From Paucimonas lemoignei (GTDB taxonomy: Bacteria; Pseudomonadota; Gammaproteobacteria; Pseudomonadales; Pseudomonadaceae), in assembly GCA_900475325.1 (NCBI GenBank), contig LS483371.1, positions 5,555,501 to 5,619,500 of the forward strand: a stretch of 64,000 nt of DNA. The letters run 5' to 3'. The notes beneath the pieces are model-generated. The model saw only the letters and a program-made list of their open reading frames with translations. It had not been told where the DNA came from and searched no databases. The first letter of the stretch is position 1, and every line of letters starts with the position of its first letter. This document shows, piece by piece, positions 1 through 7,200 of the stretch. The position numbers and the translations under genes were made by a program.

Positions 1-25
1 GGACGCAAGCCGGAAGAGATAACCG

Positions 26-445
26 ATGGGCAGTAAAGAAAATCTGGAAAACTTGATACGCACGGGTGGCCTCAAAGCAGAACCACCGGTGTGAGGGCTT
101 ATTGAACTCCGCTGTTGACCGCCTGAATGATGCTCACAGCTCCGCTCTTTCCTTTGCCAGCCGCTTTGACCTTGCCTATAACGCGGCACATGCGCTTGCT
201 CTCACGGCTATGCGCCTGCGGGGTATCGCTCAGATCGACGCTATCTAGTGTTCCAGTGCCTGTCGCACACTCTCGATATTGGCACCACTCAAGTGCGCCT
301 GTTCGCGCTCTGCCATGAGCGACGCAATTTGGCGGAATACGAAGGCTATATGGACGTTGATGAGAGGCTGCTATCTGAGCTGTTGTCAGCGACTGATGCG
401 TTATTGCTACTTGTTCAACAGGCGATGAGCACTAACAAAATTTAG
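26..445 (+). pseudogene. Frameshifted HEPN-like small protein gene
   Basis: The gene reads in three pieces. It opens MGSKENLENLIRTGG and stops at a TGA near base 92. It continues one frame over as EGLLNSAVDRLNDA through SRFDLAYNAAHALAL to about base 235. It then shifts back as GYRSDRRYLVFQC through RRNLAEYEGYMDVD to the final stop. Joined, these give about 138 residues resembling the small helical HEPN-like proteins (SAV_6107-type) that Pseudomonas often carries beside a nucleotidyltransferase or DNA-binding partner. The family assignment is from memory of its SRFDLAYNAAH and RRNLAEYEG blocks. Two frameshifts within 150 bases imply a dead gene, unless they are sequencing errors. The partner would lie left of the window. 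Confidence 0.6.
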
Positions 446-486
446 AGTCGGGACCACACGCCGAGCAAAAGCCATGAGTGAAGAAG

Positions 487-508
487 CCGCGCATTGCGCG
501 GTTTTTTT
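487..508 (+). terminator. Rho-independent terminator after the HEPN-like remnant
   Basis: A six-base-pair GC stem (CCGCGC / GCGCGG) with an ATT loop is followed by seven T residues. It lies 40 bases after the stop of the broken gene. The rest of the gap up to the next gene shows no further recognisable feature. Confidence 0.75.
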
Positions 509-636
509 CGTTTGGTGTTTGTGGACCACTGGTTAGAAAAAGCTCATCGGCTTCATAAAGGCACGGATAGGTGCCGAAGCAAGCGACAGTAATGTCTGCA
601 GCGACGTGGGTCGGTCCGCCGCGCTGGCTACACCAA

Positions 637-1794
637 TCAATCCACAACCACATGCGGCAAGAACCGGCTGCTGTCCTTTGTGATCAAACTGTCGTCTTCC
701 CGGATACCGATACCCGAGGCCAGGTCGCCCACAACCCATGAACCGATCAAGGTGTAGCTGTCGCCGAAACGTGGCAGTGGGGCGAACTGTTGGAGGATGT
801 AGGGCGCATCGTTGTAGGGGCCGTCTTCGAAGATGACCCGGTCACTTGGGGTACGTATTTCAATGTTGGCGCCTTCCCGGGAGAAGTAGGGTTTACGCAC
901 CCAGCCTTTCGGGACGGGGGCTCGCGGGTCTTTGTCGACGAAGGACGGCAGCAGGTTGGGATGCCCTTCGTTGAATTTCCACAGCAGCGGCAGGATGCCT
1001 TTATTGGAAATGATGGACTTCCACGCAGGCTCGATGAATTGCGTATCGCAGTGCGGGACCGCCTGACCGTAGGGCTCATGGAACACGTGCTCCCAGGCGT
1101 GCAACTTGAAAATACGCTCGATCCAGCGCCCCTCAAGGTCGACGAACCGGCCGTGAGCGTTCAAGCCGATGTCTTCGATGTCGATGTGTCGGGTTTCGAT
1201 GCCGACATGCTCGGCCATCTTGCGCAGGAATTCGGTGGTGCCTCGATCTTCTGCAGAGCCTGACATCGCGGAGAAGTAAAACGGCCCGCCTTCTTTGATT
1301 GCCGCGAAAGCTCGCACAAGGTCCTCGGCCATCGAGTTGAACTGCGAGGCATGCGCGGGCAATACACCTCGCGCGATCTGCTCTTCCAGCCAGATGAGCT
1401 GGAACGCACCGGCCTCATACGCGGAGGTCGGCGTATCCATGTTGCCTTCCAGCAGTTTCGCCGGATTGACGCCGTCATAGCTGAAGTCAAAGCGGCCGTA
1501 CAAATGCGGGTGCCCTTCCTTCCAGGACGTGCGGACCAGATCGAAGAACGCTGGCGGGATTGCCAACTCGGTCAGCAACTCCTCGCTGTCCACCACTCTC
1601 TCGACGGCATCCAGGCACATGGCATGAAGCTCCTGCGTCGGAGCCTCGATGTCGCGAGTGATCTGAGCCTCGGTGAACTGGTAATAGGCGCGCTCATCCC
1701 AATACCGCTCGCCGTCGATGGTGTGAAAGTCGAAGCCTTCGCGGGCTGCGGTTTCGCGCCAGTCAGGCCGCTCTTCGATACTGATCTTTTTCAT
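637..1794 (-). CDS. yjfC: Glutathionylspermidine synthase-like ATP-grasp ligase (YjfC/YgiC family)
   Basis: A 385-residue protein of the pre-ATP-grasp/ATP-grasp family related to the synthetase half of E. coli Gsp and to YjfC and YgiC. Family members join an amine or peptide to a carboxylate using ATP; the substrate of the stand-alone YjfC branch is not established. Visible family blocks are ERPDWRE near the start, the GRFDFSYDG and LLEGNMDTPTSAYEAG segments around residues 100-130, and GWVRKPYFSREGANI near residue 300. The length matches the family. It is the last gene of the yjfKLMC run, 14 bases after the lipoprotein gene, so it is probably co-transcribed. There is no signal peptide, which implies a cytoplasmic enzyme. 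Confidence 0.88.
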   Translation of the reverse strand: MKKISIEERPDWRETAAREGFDFHTIDGERYWDERAYYQFTEAQITRDIEAPTQELHAMCLDAVERVVDSEELLTELAIPPAFFDLVRTSWKEGHPHLYGRFDFSYDGVNPAKLLEGNMDTPTSAYEAGAFQLIWLEEQIARGVLPAHASQFNSMAEDLVRAFAAIKEGGPFYFSAMSGSAEDRGTTEFLRKMAEHVGIETRHIDIEDIGLNAHGRFVDLEGRWIERIFKLHAWEHVFHEPYGQAVPHCDTQFIEPAWKSIISNKGILPLLWKFNEGHPNLLPSFVDKDPRAPVPKGWVRKPYFSREGANIEIRTPSDRVIFEDGPYNDAPYILQQFAPLPRFGDSYTLIGSWVVGDLASGIGIREDDSLITKDSSRFLPHVVVD

Positions 1795-1808
1795 GCCCAG
1801 CGCTCCTG

Positions 1809-2522
1809 TCAGCCACCGAAGCCGCTGCTTTTACCGCCCCAACCACTGCGTGCAGTGGCCTGGCTACCAAAGCCGCCACGGGAAACCGATGACGACACTG
1901 ACGAGTTGCGACCCAGCGTGCTCTTGGTGTAAGTACCGGTTGAGCTGGTCCGCGCCTGAGTCGAGTTGCCGAAGGTCTTGCCGCGCTCGATCTGACGCGA
2001 CAGGGTCGACGACTGATAGCCACCGCGCGAATCACGCTCCTGATACACCGGCTGAGAATTGTAGCGACCGCCGCCGCCAATATTGTTGACCATGTTGCTG
2101 ACCAGCATGCCCATCAGGAAGCCGTTGACGCCTGAGCTTGCGAAACCTGAACCACCCGACTGGCCAGCCTGTGCGTTGGCCGAATCGACCTGGGACTTGG
2201 GCAACTGACCAGACAGTTCCAACTGGAAGCCGCCGAGCTTGGGCGTGAACTTGCCGTCGGAATTCTGCTGGCAGTAATCCGGAACAAAGTCTGCCTCGCA
2301 AGAGGCCGCACTGTCATAGGTGGGCGCGATACGGCGGTGATCCGCCAGGGCTGTCATGTAGGCGTCCGAACAAACATCCACAGGAACCTTCTGGTCCACG
2401 CAGGCTTGTACCGTCGGGAATGTCTGTTGCGCGGTGACGTCCACCGTGTCGGACTTGCCGCAAGCACTCAGTGCCAGCGGAAGCGTGCTGGCCAGGACCA
2501 GCTTCAAGGAACTACGTCTCAT
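1809..2522 (-). CDS. yjfM: DUF1190 (YgiB/YjfM) lipoprotein
   Basis: A 237-residue protein with a lipoprotein signal peptide ending in the lipobox LSAC at residue 21. A cysteine-containing DUF1190 core follows (ACVDQKVPVDVC, then SCEADFVPDYC). The C-terminal third is low-complexity and rich in Ser, Gly, Arg and Thr, finishing in a Gly-rich tail, and is probably disordered. In E. coli the homologous YgiB/YjfM proteins are encoded next to the ATP-grasp proteins YgiC/YjfC, and the same pairing occurs here with a 14-base gap. The paired genes suggest the ligase and the lipoprotein act in one pathway, but the molecular role is unknown. Confidence 0.85.
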   Translation of the reverse strand: MRRSSLKLVLASTLPLALSACGKSDTVDVTAQQTFPTVQACVDQKVPVDVCSDAYMTALADHRRIAPTYDSAASCEADFVPDYCQQNSDGKFTPKLGGFQLELSGQLPKSQVDSANAQAGQSGGSGFASSGVNGFLMGMLVSNMVNNIGGGGRYNSQPVYQERDSRGGYQSSTLSRQIERGKTFGNSTQARTSSTGTYTKSTLGRNSSVSSSVSRGGFGSQATARSGWGGKSSGFGG

Positions 2523-2549
2523 CGAATACTCCTTTTTCGATCACGGGGA

Positions 2550-2975
2550 TCAGGTCGACGGCGTCATGCAGGCCGAATTGAGGAAGCCGACACTGATCGA
2601 GACGCTGGCCGCGTAAATGGCAGCGGCCAATTCGCCCCGAGTGATGCGAGCCGAGAGGTCCTTGAGAACAAGACTGGTCGCCGTAAACGCCAGCAGTTGC
2701 ACAACGGCGGCAATCACCGCCCAGATCACGACGTCCAGCACGCTGACGCTGTAGGTGATCACGTTGCTGGCAGGCAGGGCGAAACCGATCAATGCGCCGC
2801 CCAGGGCTACTGCGGCAGCGACGTTGCCTTCACGAATCTGGACGAACTCCTTGTGCGGCGTCAGGCGTGTGTAGGCCATCTGGAACAGGCCGAACAAGGC
2901 GCCTGCAACGACGATGTAGATCACGAAGCTCAGCACCGACTGAAGGCTGAGGGACATACTTAGCGCATCAAGCAT
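2550..2975 (-). CDS. yjfL: DUF350 integral membrane protein (YjfL)
   Basis: A 141-residue inner-membrane protein of the DUF350 family. It has four hydrophobic helices: roughly residues 10-30 (LQSVLSFVIYIVVAGALFGL), 50-70 (AAVALGGALIGFALP), 77-100 (SVSVLDVVIWAVIAAVVQLL) and 118-140. The ALGGALIGFALP stretch in the second helix is typical of the family. DUF350 proteins recur beside PspA-like and ATP-grasp genes; their function is not known. It lies 12 bases downstream of yjfK and 27 bases upstream of yjfM, consistent with one transcript. Confidence 0.85.
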   Translation of the reverse strand: MLDALSMSLSLQSVLSFVIYIVVAGALFGLFQMAYTRLTPHKEFVQIREGNVAAAVALGGALIGFALPASNVITYSVSVLDVVIWAVIAAVVQLLAFTATSLVLKDLSARITRGELAAAIYAASVSISVGFLNSACMTPST

Positions 2976-2987
2976 TTTTACTTCCTT

Positions 2988-3656
2988 TTAGATGACAGTG
3001 AAGTCAGTGGACTGCAGCGTGACGCCAACCGAAGTCGTGAGAGAAACCACGCCCTCTTCATCCTCTTCGACAGACAGCAACAAAAACTCCCGGCGGTCGA
3101 TCAGACCGGTGTCGCGGGCATACAGCATGCTCAGGTGCTCGATACGGTAACTGCCATCAGGGTTGGCAACGGCTTCGGTCATCGGGGTCAGTTCGGTTTG
3201 CCCCGCCTCCGTGCCCCACTGGCGTTCGTATTCCCAACCATCATGCTCGTAAAGCGGCAATCCGATTCTGGATTCCGGGCCAACCAGGCGCTTGAGTTCA
3301 GCCTCGCTATTGATGGTCACGACGTTGCTGTAGCCGAACAGAATAATGTCCTGGACGTCCTCTGCCGCAGGGCCATTCATCATGACCTGCATCCAGTAGT
3401 CTTCATCTTCGAAATAGAAGCGCACCAGCCGTATCGACTGTCCAAGATCGACATGGCCCACAGACCAGACCACCTCTTCGTTGGGCACGACCAGCTCCGA
3501 GTGACCGTCGAGCAACAACTTGAGCGAATCATCCAGGTCGAGCATACGCCCGGTGGCCAGGCCAAACGGTGTGAGCAAGCCCGCACCTATCAAGGGCTCG
3601 GAACCCGCAGGCGGCTTTGGCGGTGCCAGCCCTAAAGCGCGTTTGATCCAACTCAT
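2988..3656 (-). CDS. yjfK: DUF2491 protein (YjfK)
   Basis: A 222-residue soluble protein of the DUF2491 family with no signal peptide or membrane span. It begins MSWIKRALGLAPPKPP, an amphipathic N-terminal helix with a proline-rich linker that could touch a membrane. A beta-rich acidic domain follows, including FYFEDEDYWMQVMM. Its function is unknown. It sits at the head of the rhomboid-distal part of the operon, 71 bases after the rhomboid gene, and keeps the E. coli order yjfK-yjfL-yjfM-yjfC. The family assignment rests on both sequence character and this conserved neighbourhood. Confidence 0.8.
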   Translation of the reverse strand: MSWIKRALGLAPPKPPAGSEPLIGAGLLTPFGLATGRMLDLDDSLKLLLDGHSELVVPNEEVVWSVGHVDLGQSIRLVRFYFEDEDYWMQVMMNGPAAEDVQDIILFGYSNVVTINSEAELKRLVGPESRIGLPLYEHDGWEYERQWGTEAGQTELTPMTEAVANPDGSYRIEHLSMLYARDTGLIDRREFLLLSVEEDEEGVVSLTTSVGVTLQSTDFTVI

Positions 3657-3727
3657 AATGCGTTTCCTTCCATTTCATTGTGTGTCGCAGGATTTGGAGA
3701 GCAGGCAGATGCGCAGCCCGGCAACCC

Positions 3728-4288
3728 TCATGCTGACGGATGTTCAATCAGCTTTTTCGAGTGCATCAGCCACGCCACCAGAATGCCGGCAAGTGCGCCC
3801 GCGAGGTGCGATTCAAAAGAAACGCCCGGCACGGGAACGAAGCCCAGAACCAACCCGCTATAGCCCACCAGCGTAACCAGTGCGACCGCGCAGCTGATCA
3901 GACTGCGTTGATACCACGCTCGTGCCAACAAATAAGCCCATAACCCGAAGATCAGGCCGCTGGCGCCCACATGAATACTCGGCCGCCCGACGACCCAGAC
4001 CAGCATGCCACCGATCAACGCAACCAACACCGCCACCCGCACATAACGCTGCAGGCCTTCGGTTGCCACCAACCAGCTCAGCACGATAAACGGCAACAGA
4101 TTGCTCAATAGATGACGCACCGAACCATGCAGGAATGGAGAAAACAAGATGCCCTGCAAGCCGGACAGTGTTCGTGGGATCAATCCATGATGTAACAGGC
4201 TATTAGCGGTCAGAGAGTTAACCACCTGAACCACGATCATTAAAGCGGCGAGGCCAAGAATAATGCGTAGTCCGTTTCCGACTTTCAT
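3728..4288 (-). CDS. Rhomboid-family intramembrane serine protease
   Basis: A 186-residue polytopic membrane protein with the catalytic signature of rhomboid proteases. The motif GASG carries the predicted nucleophile Ser110, His161 sits in ESHLAGALAG as the partner, and the HLLSN block around residues 59-63 provides the conserved Asn63. About six transmembrane helices are visible. The start is taken at the ATG of MKVGNG, preceded by a G-rich ribosome site; a longer TTG-initiated reading is less likely. The gene lies between the PspA-like gene and yjfK, a position empty in the E. coli yjf operon. It may cleave a membrane partner of this module, but no substrate can be inferred. Confidence 0.85.
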   Translation of the reverse strand: MKVGNGLRIILGLAALMIVVQVVNSLTANSLLHHGLIPRTLSGLQGILFSPFLHGSVRHLLSNLLPFIVLSWLVATEGLQRYVRVAVLVALIGGMLVWVVGRPSIHVGASGLIFGLWAYLLARAWYQRSLISCAVALVTLVGYSGLVLGFVPVPGVSFESHLAGALAGILVAWLMHSKKLIEHPSA

Positions 4289-4315
4289 GTAGGCCCCCGC
4301 AGTTAACAAAAAACC

Positions 4316-4354
4316 AGACAAAAAAGGGGCAAACGGATATCCGCCTGCCCCTTT
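4316..4354 (-). terminator. Terminator between the PspA-like gene and the rhomboid gene
   Basis: On the minus strand a nine-base stem AAAGGGGCA / TGCCCCTTT encloses a smaller CGGATATCCG palindrome and runs into a T tract. It directly follows the yjfJ stop, so at least some transcripts should end before the rhomboid and yjfK-C genes. Confidence 0.75.
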
Positions 4355-4365
4355 GTCGACATCCT

Positions 4366-5073
4366 TTACTGACCTGCGCTACCACCCTGGCTTTGCGCCT
4401 TCAAGCGGGCCAGCACGTCGGCGGCGCCGCCAGTCTTCGCGCCGATGCCGGCATCTTGCAGGCGACGCTCAAGATCACCGCCGTTGGCAGCGTCCGACAG
4501 CTCTTCAGCTGCTTCGAGCTTGGCATCCTGCTCGTCCTGACGTTGCTTGATGCGCGCCAGCGAACCTACTGCAGTTTCCAGACGGCCGTTGGCACCACCG
4601 GTTGCAGCGGCCGCGTTGATTTGCGCCTTCTGCACGCTGTCACGGGCCTTGGCCATGTCGGCTTGCTGACGCAGGCCCTTGATCTGGCTCTCGGCCTTGG
4701 TGACCTGGGCAGTCAGTTTCGTGACCTGAATCCCGAACTGATCAGCCGCTGCCTTTTCCTGATCGCGCAGGGCAGTCAGCTCAGAGACCTTCTCGGCGCA
4801 CTCCAGAGCCAGGCCTTCCTCGCCTTTGTTCATGGCGGCGATGGCTTTCTGTTCCCAGTTGGCGATGTTCTTGTCGTGTTCATCCACACGCTGCACGGAC
4901 AGCTTGTGTTTGGCTTTGATCTGAATCAGTTGATTACGGGCGGCGAGCATTGAGGCATCGGCATCGCGAATCTCCTGGTCCAGGATACGCAGTGCTTGTG
5001 CGTCGACGATTGCCTCGCCCACTTCCGACGCTCCACCACGGAGCGCGGTAACCATTTTTTTCCAAAGGCTCAT
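4366..5073 (-). CDS. yjfJ: PspA/IM30 family protein (YjfJ)
   Basis: A 235-residue protein, almost entirely charged coiled coil, of the PspA/IM30/Vipp1 (ESCRT-III-like) family. These proteins assemble on the inner membrane and protect it under stress. The N-terminus (MSLWKKMVTALRGG) is the amphipathic helix expected to bind membrane. Long heptad-rich helices follow from about residue 25 to 190 (for example ITKLTAQVTKAESQIKGLRQQ-type repeats), with an Ala/Gly-rich tail. It begins 14 bases after yjfI, so the two are almost certainly one operon. It is the YjfJ type rather than the classical PspA of the pspABC operon, since no pspB, pspC or pspF is nearby. Confidence 0.88.
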   Translation of the reverse strand: MSLWKKMVTALRGGASEVGEAIVDAQALRILDQEIRDADASMLAARNQLIQIKAKHKLSVQRVDEHDKNIANWEQKAIAAMNKGEEGLALECAEKVSELTALRDQEKAAADQFGIQVTKLTAQVTKAESQIKGLRQQADMAKARDSVQKAQINAAAATGGANGRLETAVGSLARIKQRQDEQDAKLEAAEELSDAANGGDLERRLQDAGIGAKTGGAADVLARLKAQSQGGSAGQ

Positions 5074-5087
5074 GTCTGTGTCTCCGA

Positions 5088-5708
5088 TTACTGTGGGTCG
5101 ATTGTCAGGAAATCTTCGTAGGCATCTGCTGCCCGAATCACGTTATCTGCCAGGGTGAATACCTCGTGGACGATGACGGTCAGCGAGGAAGCAGCGCTCA
5201 GTGCGCCGAACATGTTGTAGACGACCTCGCCGTTGGGCATGGTTTCGATGCCGATCGAGGACAGCGGGAAGATATCCCGGCTGCGCAACACGGTATCGTT
5301 GAAGGCCGCCGCGTCTTTGACCTGCGAGGCGTAAACCAGCACCGAATCAACCAGAATCTGGTCACCGGCAATCGCGATGATGATGGGCAGGCCACCGAAG
5401 TTGTGCATGGCCAGGCTCAAGCTTGGCTCGGCGCCCTGGACCAGCGTCAGTTCGATTTCATTGTTCTTCACAACGTCCAGTTCGATGAGCGCCGAATGCA
5501 GCGTATCGATGGTCCACTTGGTATTTTCAGTCATGAATCCCTCCAGTTTGATCCGGTTACCCAAATAGGGCTGGCGTAAAACCTTTTCGACATTTCTGAG
5601 TACTTCAGCATTTTCAGGGAGCACATAGAGCTCTCTTTTGACATACCCGGCGGCGGTCAGCCGTGCGCGCATCTCACGCATGTAGTCGGTGGAAGTTTTC
5701 CGAGCCAT
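5088..5708 (-). CDS. yjfI: DUF2170 protein (YjfI)
   Basis: A 206-residue soluble protein. The chosen ATG (MARKTSTDYMREM) has a strong GGGAGGG ribosome site 8 bases upstream; a 39-residue longer reading lacks one and would run through the operator palindrome. The N-terminal 45 residues look like a small basic helical domain (MREMRARLTAAGYVKRELYV). The rest is an alpha/beta DUF2170 domain (TIDTLHSALIELDVVKNNEIEL). It is the first gene of the yjf module and its function is unknown. The basic N-terminus could bind nucleic acid, making autoregulation through the upstream palindromes conceivable, but that is inference. Confidence 0.82.
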   Translation of the reverse strand: MARKTSTDYMREMRARLTAAGYVKRELYVLPENAEVLRNVEKVLRQPYLGNRIKLEGFMTENTKWTIDTLHSALIELDVVKNNEIELTLVQGAEPSLSLAMHNFGGLPIIIAIAGDQILVDSVLVYASQVKDAAAFNDTVLRSRDIFPLSSIGIETMPNGEVVYNMFGALSAASSLTVIVHEVFTLADNVIRAADAYEDFLTIDPQ

Positions 5709-5726
5709 CTGACTGCCCTCCCAGAC

Positions 5727-5738
5727 ATCACATGTGAT
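5727..5738. promoter_or_regulatory. Palindromic operator candidate, copy 1
   Basis: A perfect 12-base palindrome ATCACATGTGAT lies 19 bases before the yjfI start codon. The 10-base core TCACATGTGA recurs exactly 52 bases away. A dimeric regulator site is the simplest reading; the regulator is unknown. Confidence 0.55.
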
Positions 5739-5778
5739 AAGTCCGTACGCTACGCCTAAACCTCGGCGTGCGCAATGC

Positions 5779-5790
5779 CTCACATGTGAT
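5779..5790. promoter_or_regulatory. Palindromic operator candidate, copy 2
   Basis: The second copy of TCACATGTGA sits in the same yjfI / FUSC divergent gap. Centre-to-centre spacing of 52 bases is close to five helical turns, so both copies would face the same side of the DNA. Confidence 0.55.
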
Positions 5791-5908
5791 GAAATAATTC
5801 GACATGTTCTGATCATTGCAGCCACAAATAGCCAACCCGCTGTGGCTTACTGCGCCCTTCCCGCGTCTCTTACGGGATCAAATCCCAACCCGCGCGGTCT
5901 TTTTACGC

Positions 5909-6982
5909 ATGATGACTTCCCGCTCTCTCCGTTTGCCGTTCTGGTTGCGCCGCGTTTTGCGGCCGTTGCTGGACCCTTATCGACGTTTTCGCCACGCGCG
6001 GCTGATCCATGCGGCGCGGATTGCCGTGGGTTTGCTGGTGACGATCCTGCTGACCACCGGCCTGAATCTGCCGCACGGGGAATGGGCGTCGGTGACGATG
6101 TTGATCGTGATTGGCGGTTTGCAGCATCACGGCAACATTCGCAAGAAATCCGTCGAGCGCGCCTATGGCACGTTGATCGGAGCCGGGCTCGGGTTGTTGG
6201 TGGTGGTACAGCAGGGCTACCTGGGAATGCCGCTGCTGACCTACGCGATGATGTCGGTCATGTGTGGGTTCTTCGCGTATCACGCCATTGGCAAGGGTGG
6301 CTATACCGCGTTGTTGTCGGCGATCACTCTGTTCATCGTCGCGGGGCATGGCTATAACCCGATCAGCGATGGCCTGTGGCGCACCGTGGATATCCTGATC
6401 GGTATCGCCCTGGCGCTGGCGTTCTCGTTTGCCCTGCCGTTGTACGCGGTCTTTTCCTGGCGCTATAACCTGGCCAGTGGTCTGCGTGACTGCGCCAAGG
6501 TCTATGGGCGAATCATCCACGGCCAGGTGACCTCCGCCGATGATCATCGCAAGTTGATGTCGCGCCTCAACAACACCATGTTGCAGCTGCGCTCATTGAT
6601 GCCATCGGTCTCTAAGGAAGTGCGCATTTCCATGGTTGAGCTGGACGCGATCCAGGGGCATTTCCGCATGTGCCTGAGCACGCTGGAAATCCTCGCCAAT
6701 ATTCGCCCCGCCGACATTGACGGCGTGGCTGGCGTTGAATGGAAGGAGCGCCTGGACGCCGAGTACCGCCAGACCCGCAGGCAACTGATCGGCATGGCCC
6801 GTGCCCTGCAGACCGGCGCAACCGAGCGGCTGCAACGCACCTCTGAAACAGCGCTGCCAACCCCAGCCGCCGCATTGCCTGCCGAGCTGACCGCTTATCA
6901 TCTTTTGATGTCGCAATTGGCGATCAATATTGAAGGCTTGCAGCAGCGCCTGGCCAAGACTTCCCGACGCTGGAAGTTCTGA
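5909..6982 (+). CDS. FUSC-family inner-membrane protein
   Basis: A 357-residue protein of the fusaric-acid-resistance/aromatic-acid-exporter-like (FUSC, YccS-type) family. After a basic N-terminus (LRRVLRPLLDPYRRFRHARL) come about six hydrophobic helices between residues 40 and 190, including LIGAGLGLLVVVQQGYLG. A cytoplasmic, largely helical C-terminal half ends in Arg/Lys-rich LQQRLAKTSRRWKF. The start is placed at ATGATGACT; an upstream TTG would add 31 residues of unlikely composition. Related proteins export aromatic acids or are uncharacterised. It is divergent from the yjf operon and shares the palindrome-containing gap, so co-regulation is possible. Confidence 0.8.
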   Translation: MMTSRSLRLPFWLRRVLRPLLDPYRRFRHARLIHAARIAVGLLVTILLTTGLNLPHGEWASVTMLIVIGGLQHHGNIRKKSVERAYGTLIGAGLGLLVVVQQGYLGMPLLTYAMMSVMCGFFAYHAIGKGGYTALLSAITLFIVAGHGYNPISDGLWRTVDILIGIALALAFSFALPLYAVFSWRYNLASGLRDCAKVYGRIIHGQVTSADDHRKLMSRLNNTMLQLRSLMPSVSKEVRISMVELDAIQGHFRMCLSTLEILANIRPADIDGVAGVEWKERLDAEYRQTRRQLIGMARALQTGATERLQRTSETALPTPAAALPAELTAYHLLMSQLAINIEGLQQRLAKTSRRWKF

Positions 6983-7109
6983 GCAAAAAACCTTCCCGAT
7001 GCGGCGCTGGCGGCGGATGACAGATATTTAAATCTGCGTTAGCTTGCAGCAAAGCCGGGGCCATCAGGCAAGAGTGAGCTGACTTCAAGTTCAACTTTCC
7101 GCGCATCTC

Positions 7110-7134
7110 AAGAGGCAACTAATAGCCTCTTTTT
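7110..7134 (+). terminator. Terminator downstream of the FUSC gene
   Basis: A seven-base stem AAGAGGC / GCCTCTT with an 8-base loop is followed by TTTTT and a further T-rich run. It lies 130 bases after the FUSC stop and just before the next gene's promoter region. Confidence 0.6.
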
Positions 7135-7146
7135 ATCTTTTTTTTG

Positions 7147-7163
7147 TCACATATTTGATGTGA
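7147..7163. promoter_or_regulatory. Inverted repeat TCACAT-N5-ATGTGA upstream of the MCP-like gene
   Basis: Six-base half-sites are separated by ATTTG, 38 bases before the start codon. The half-sites equal those of the palindromes before yjfI but with a spacer. The orientation is opposite to a CRP/Vfr site (TGTGA...TCACA), so that family is not implied. Confidence 0.35.
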
Positions 7164-7200
7164 AGGCTGCCGCGACTATAACTCTCTGAAGCAGAACAAC

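Noticed and set aside
7147..7163. Vfr/CRP binding site
   Set aside because: The half-sites are in the opposite order to the TGTGA-N6-TCACA consensus.
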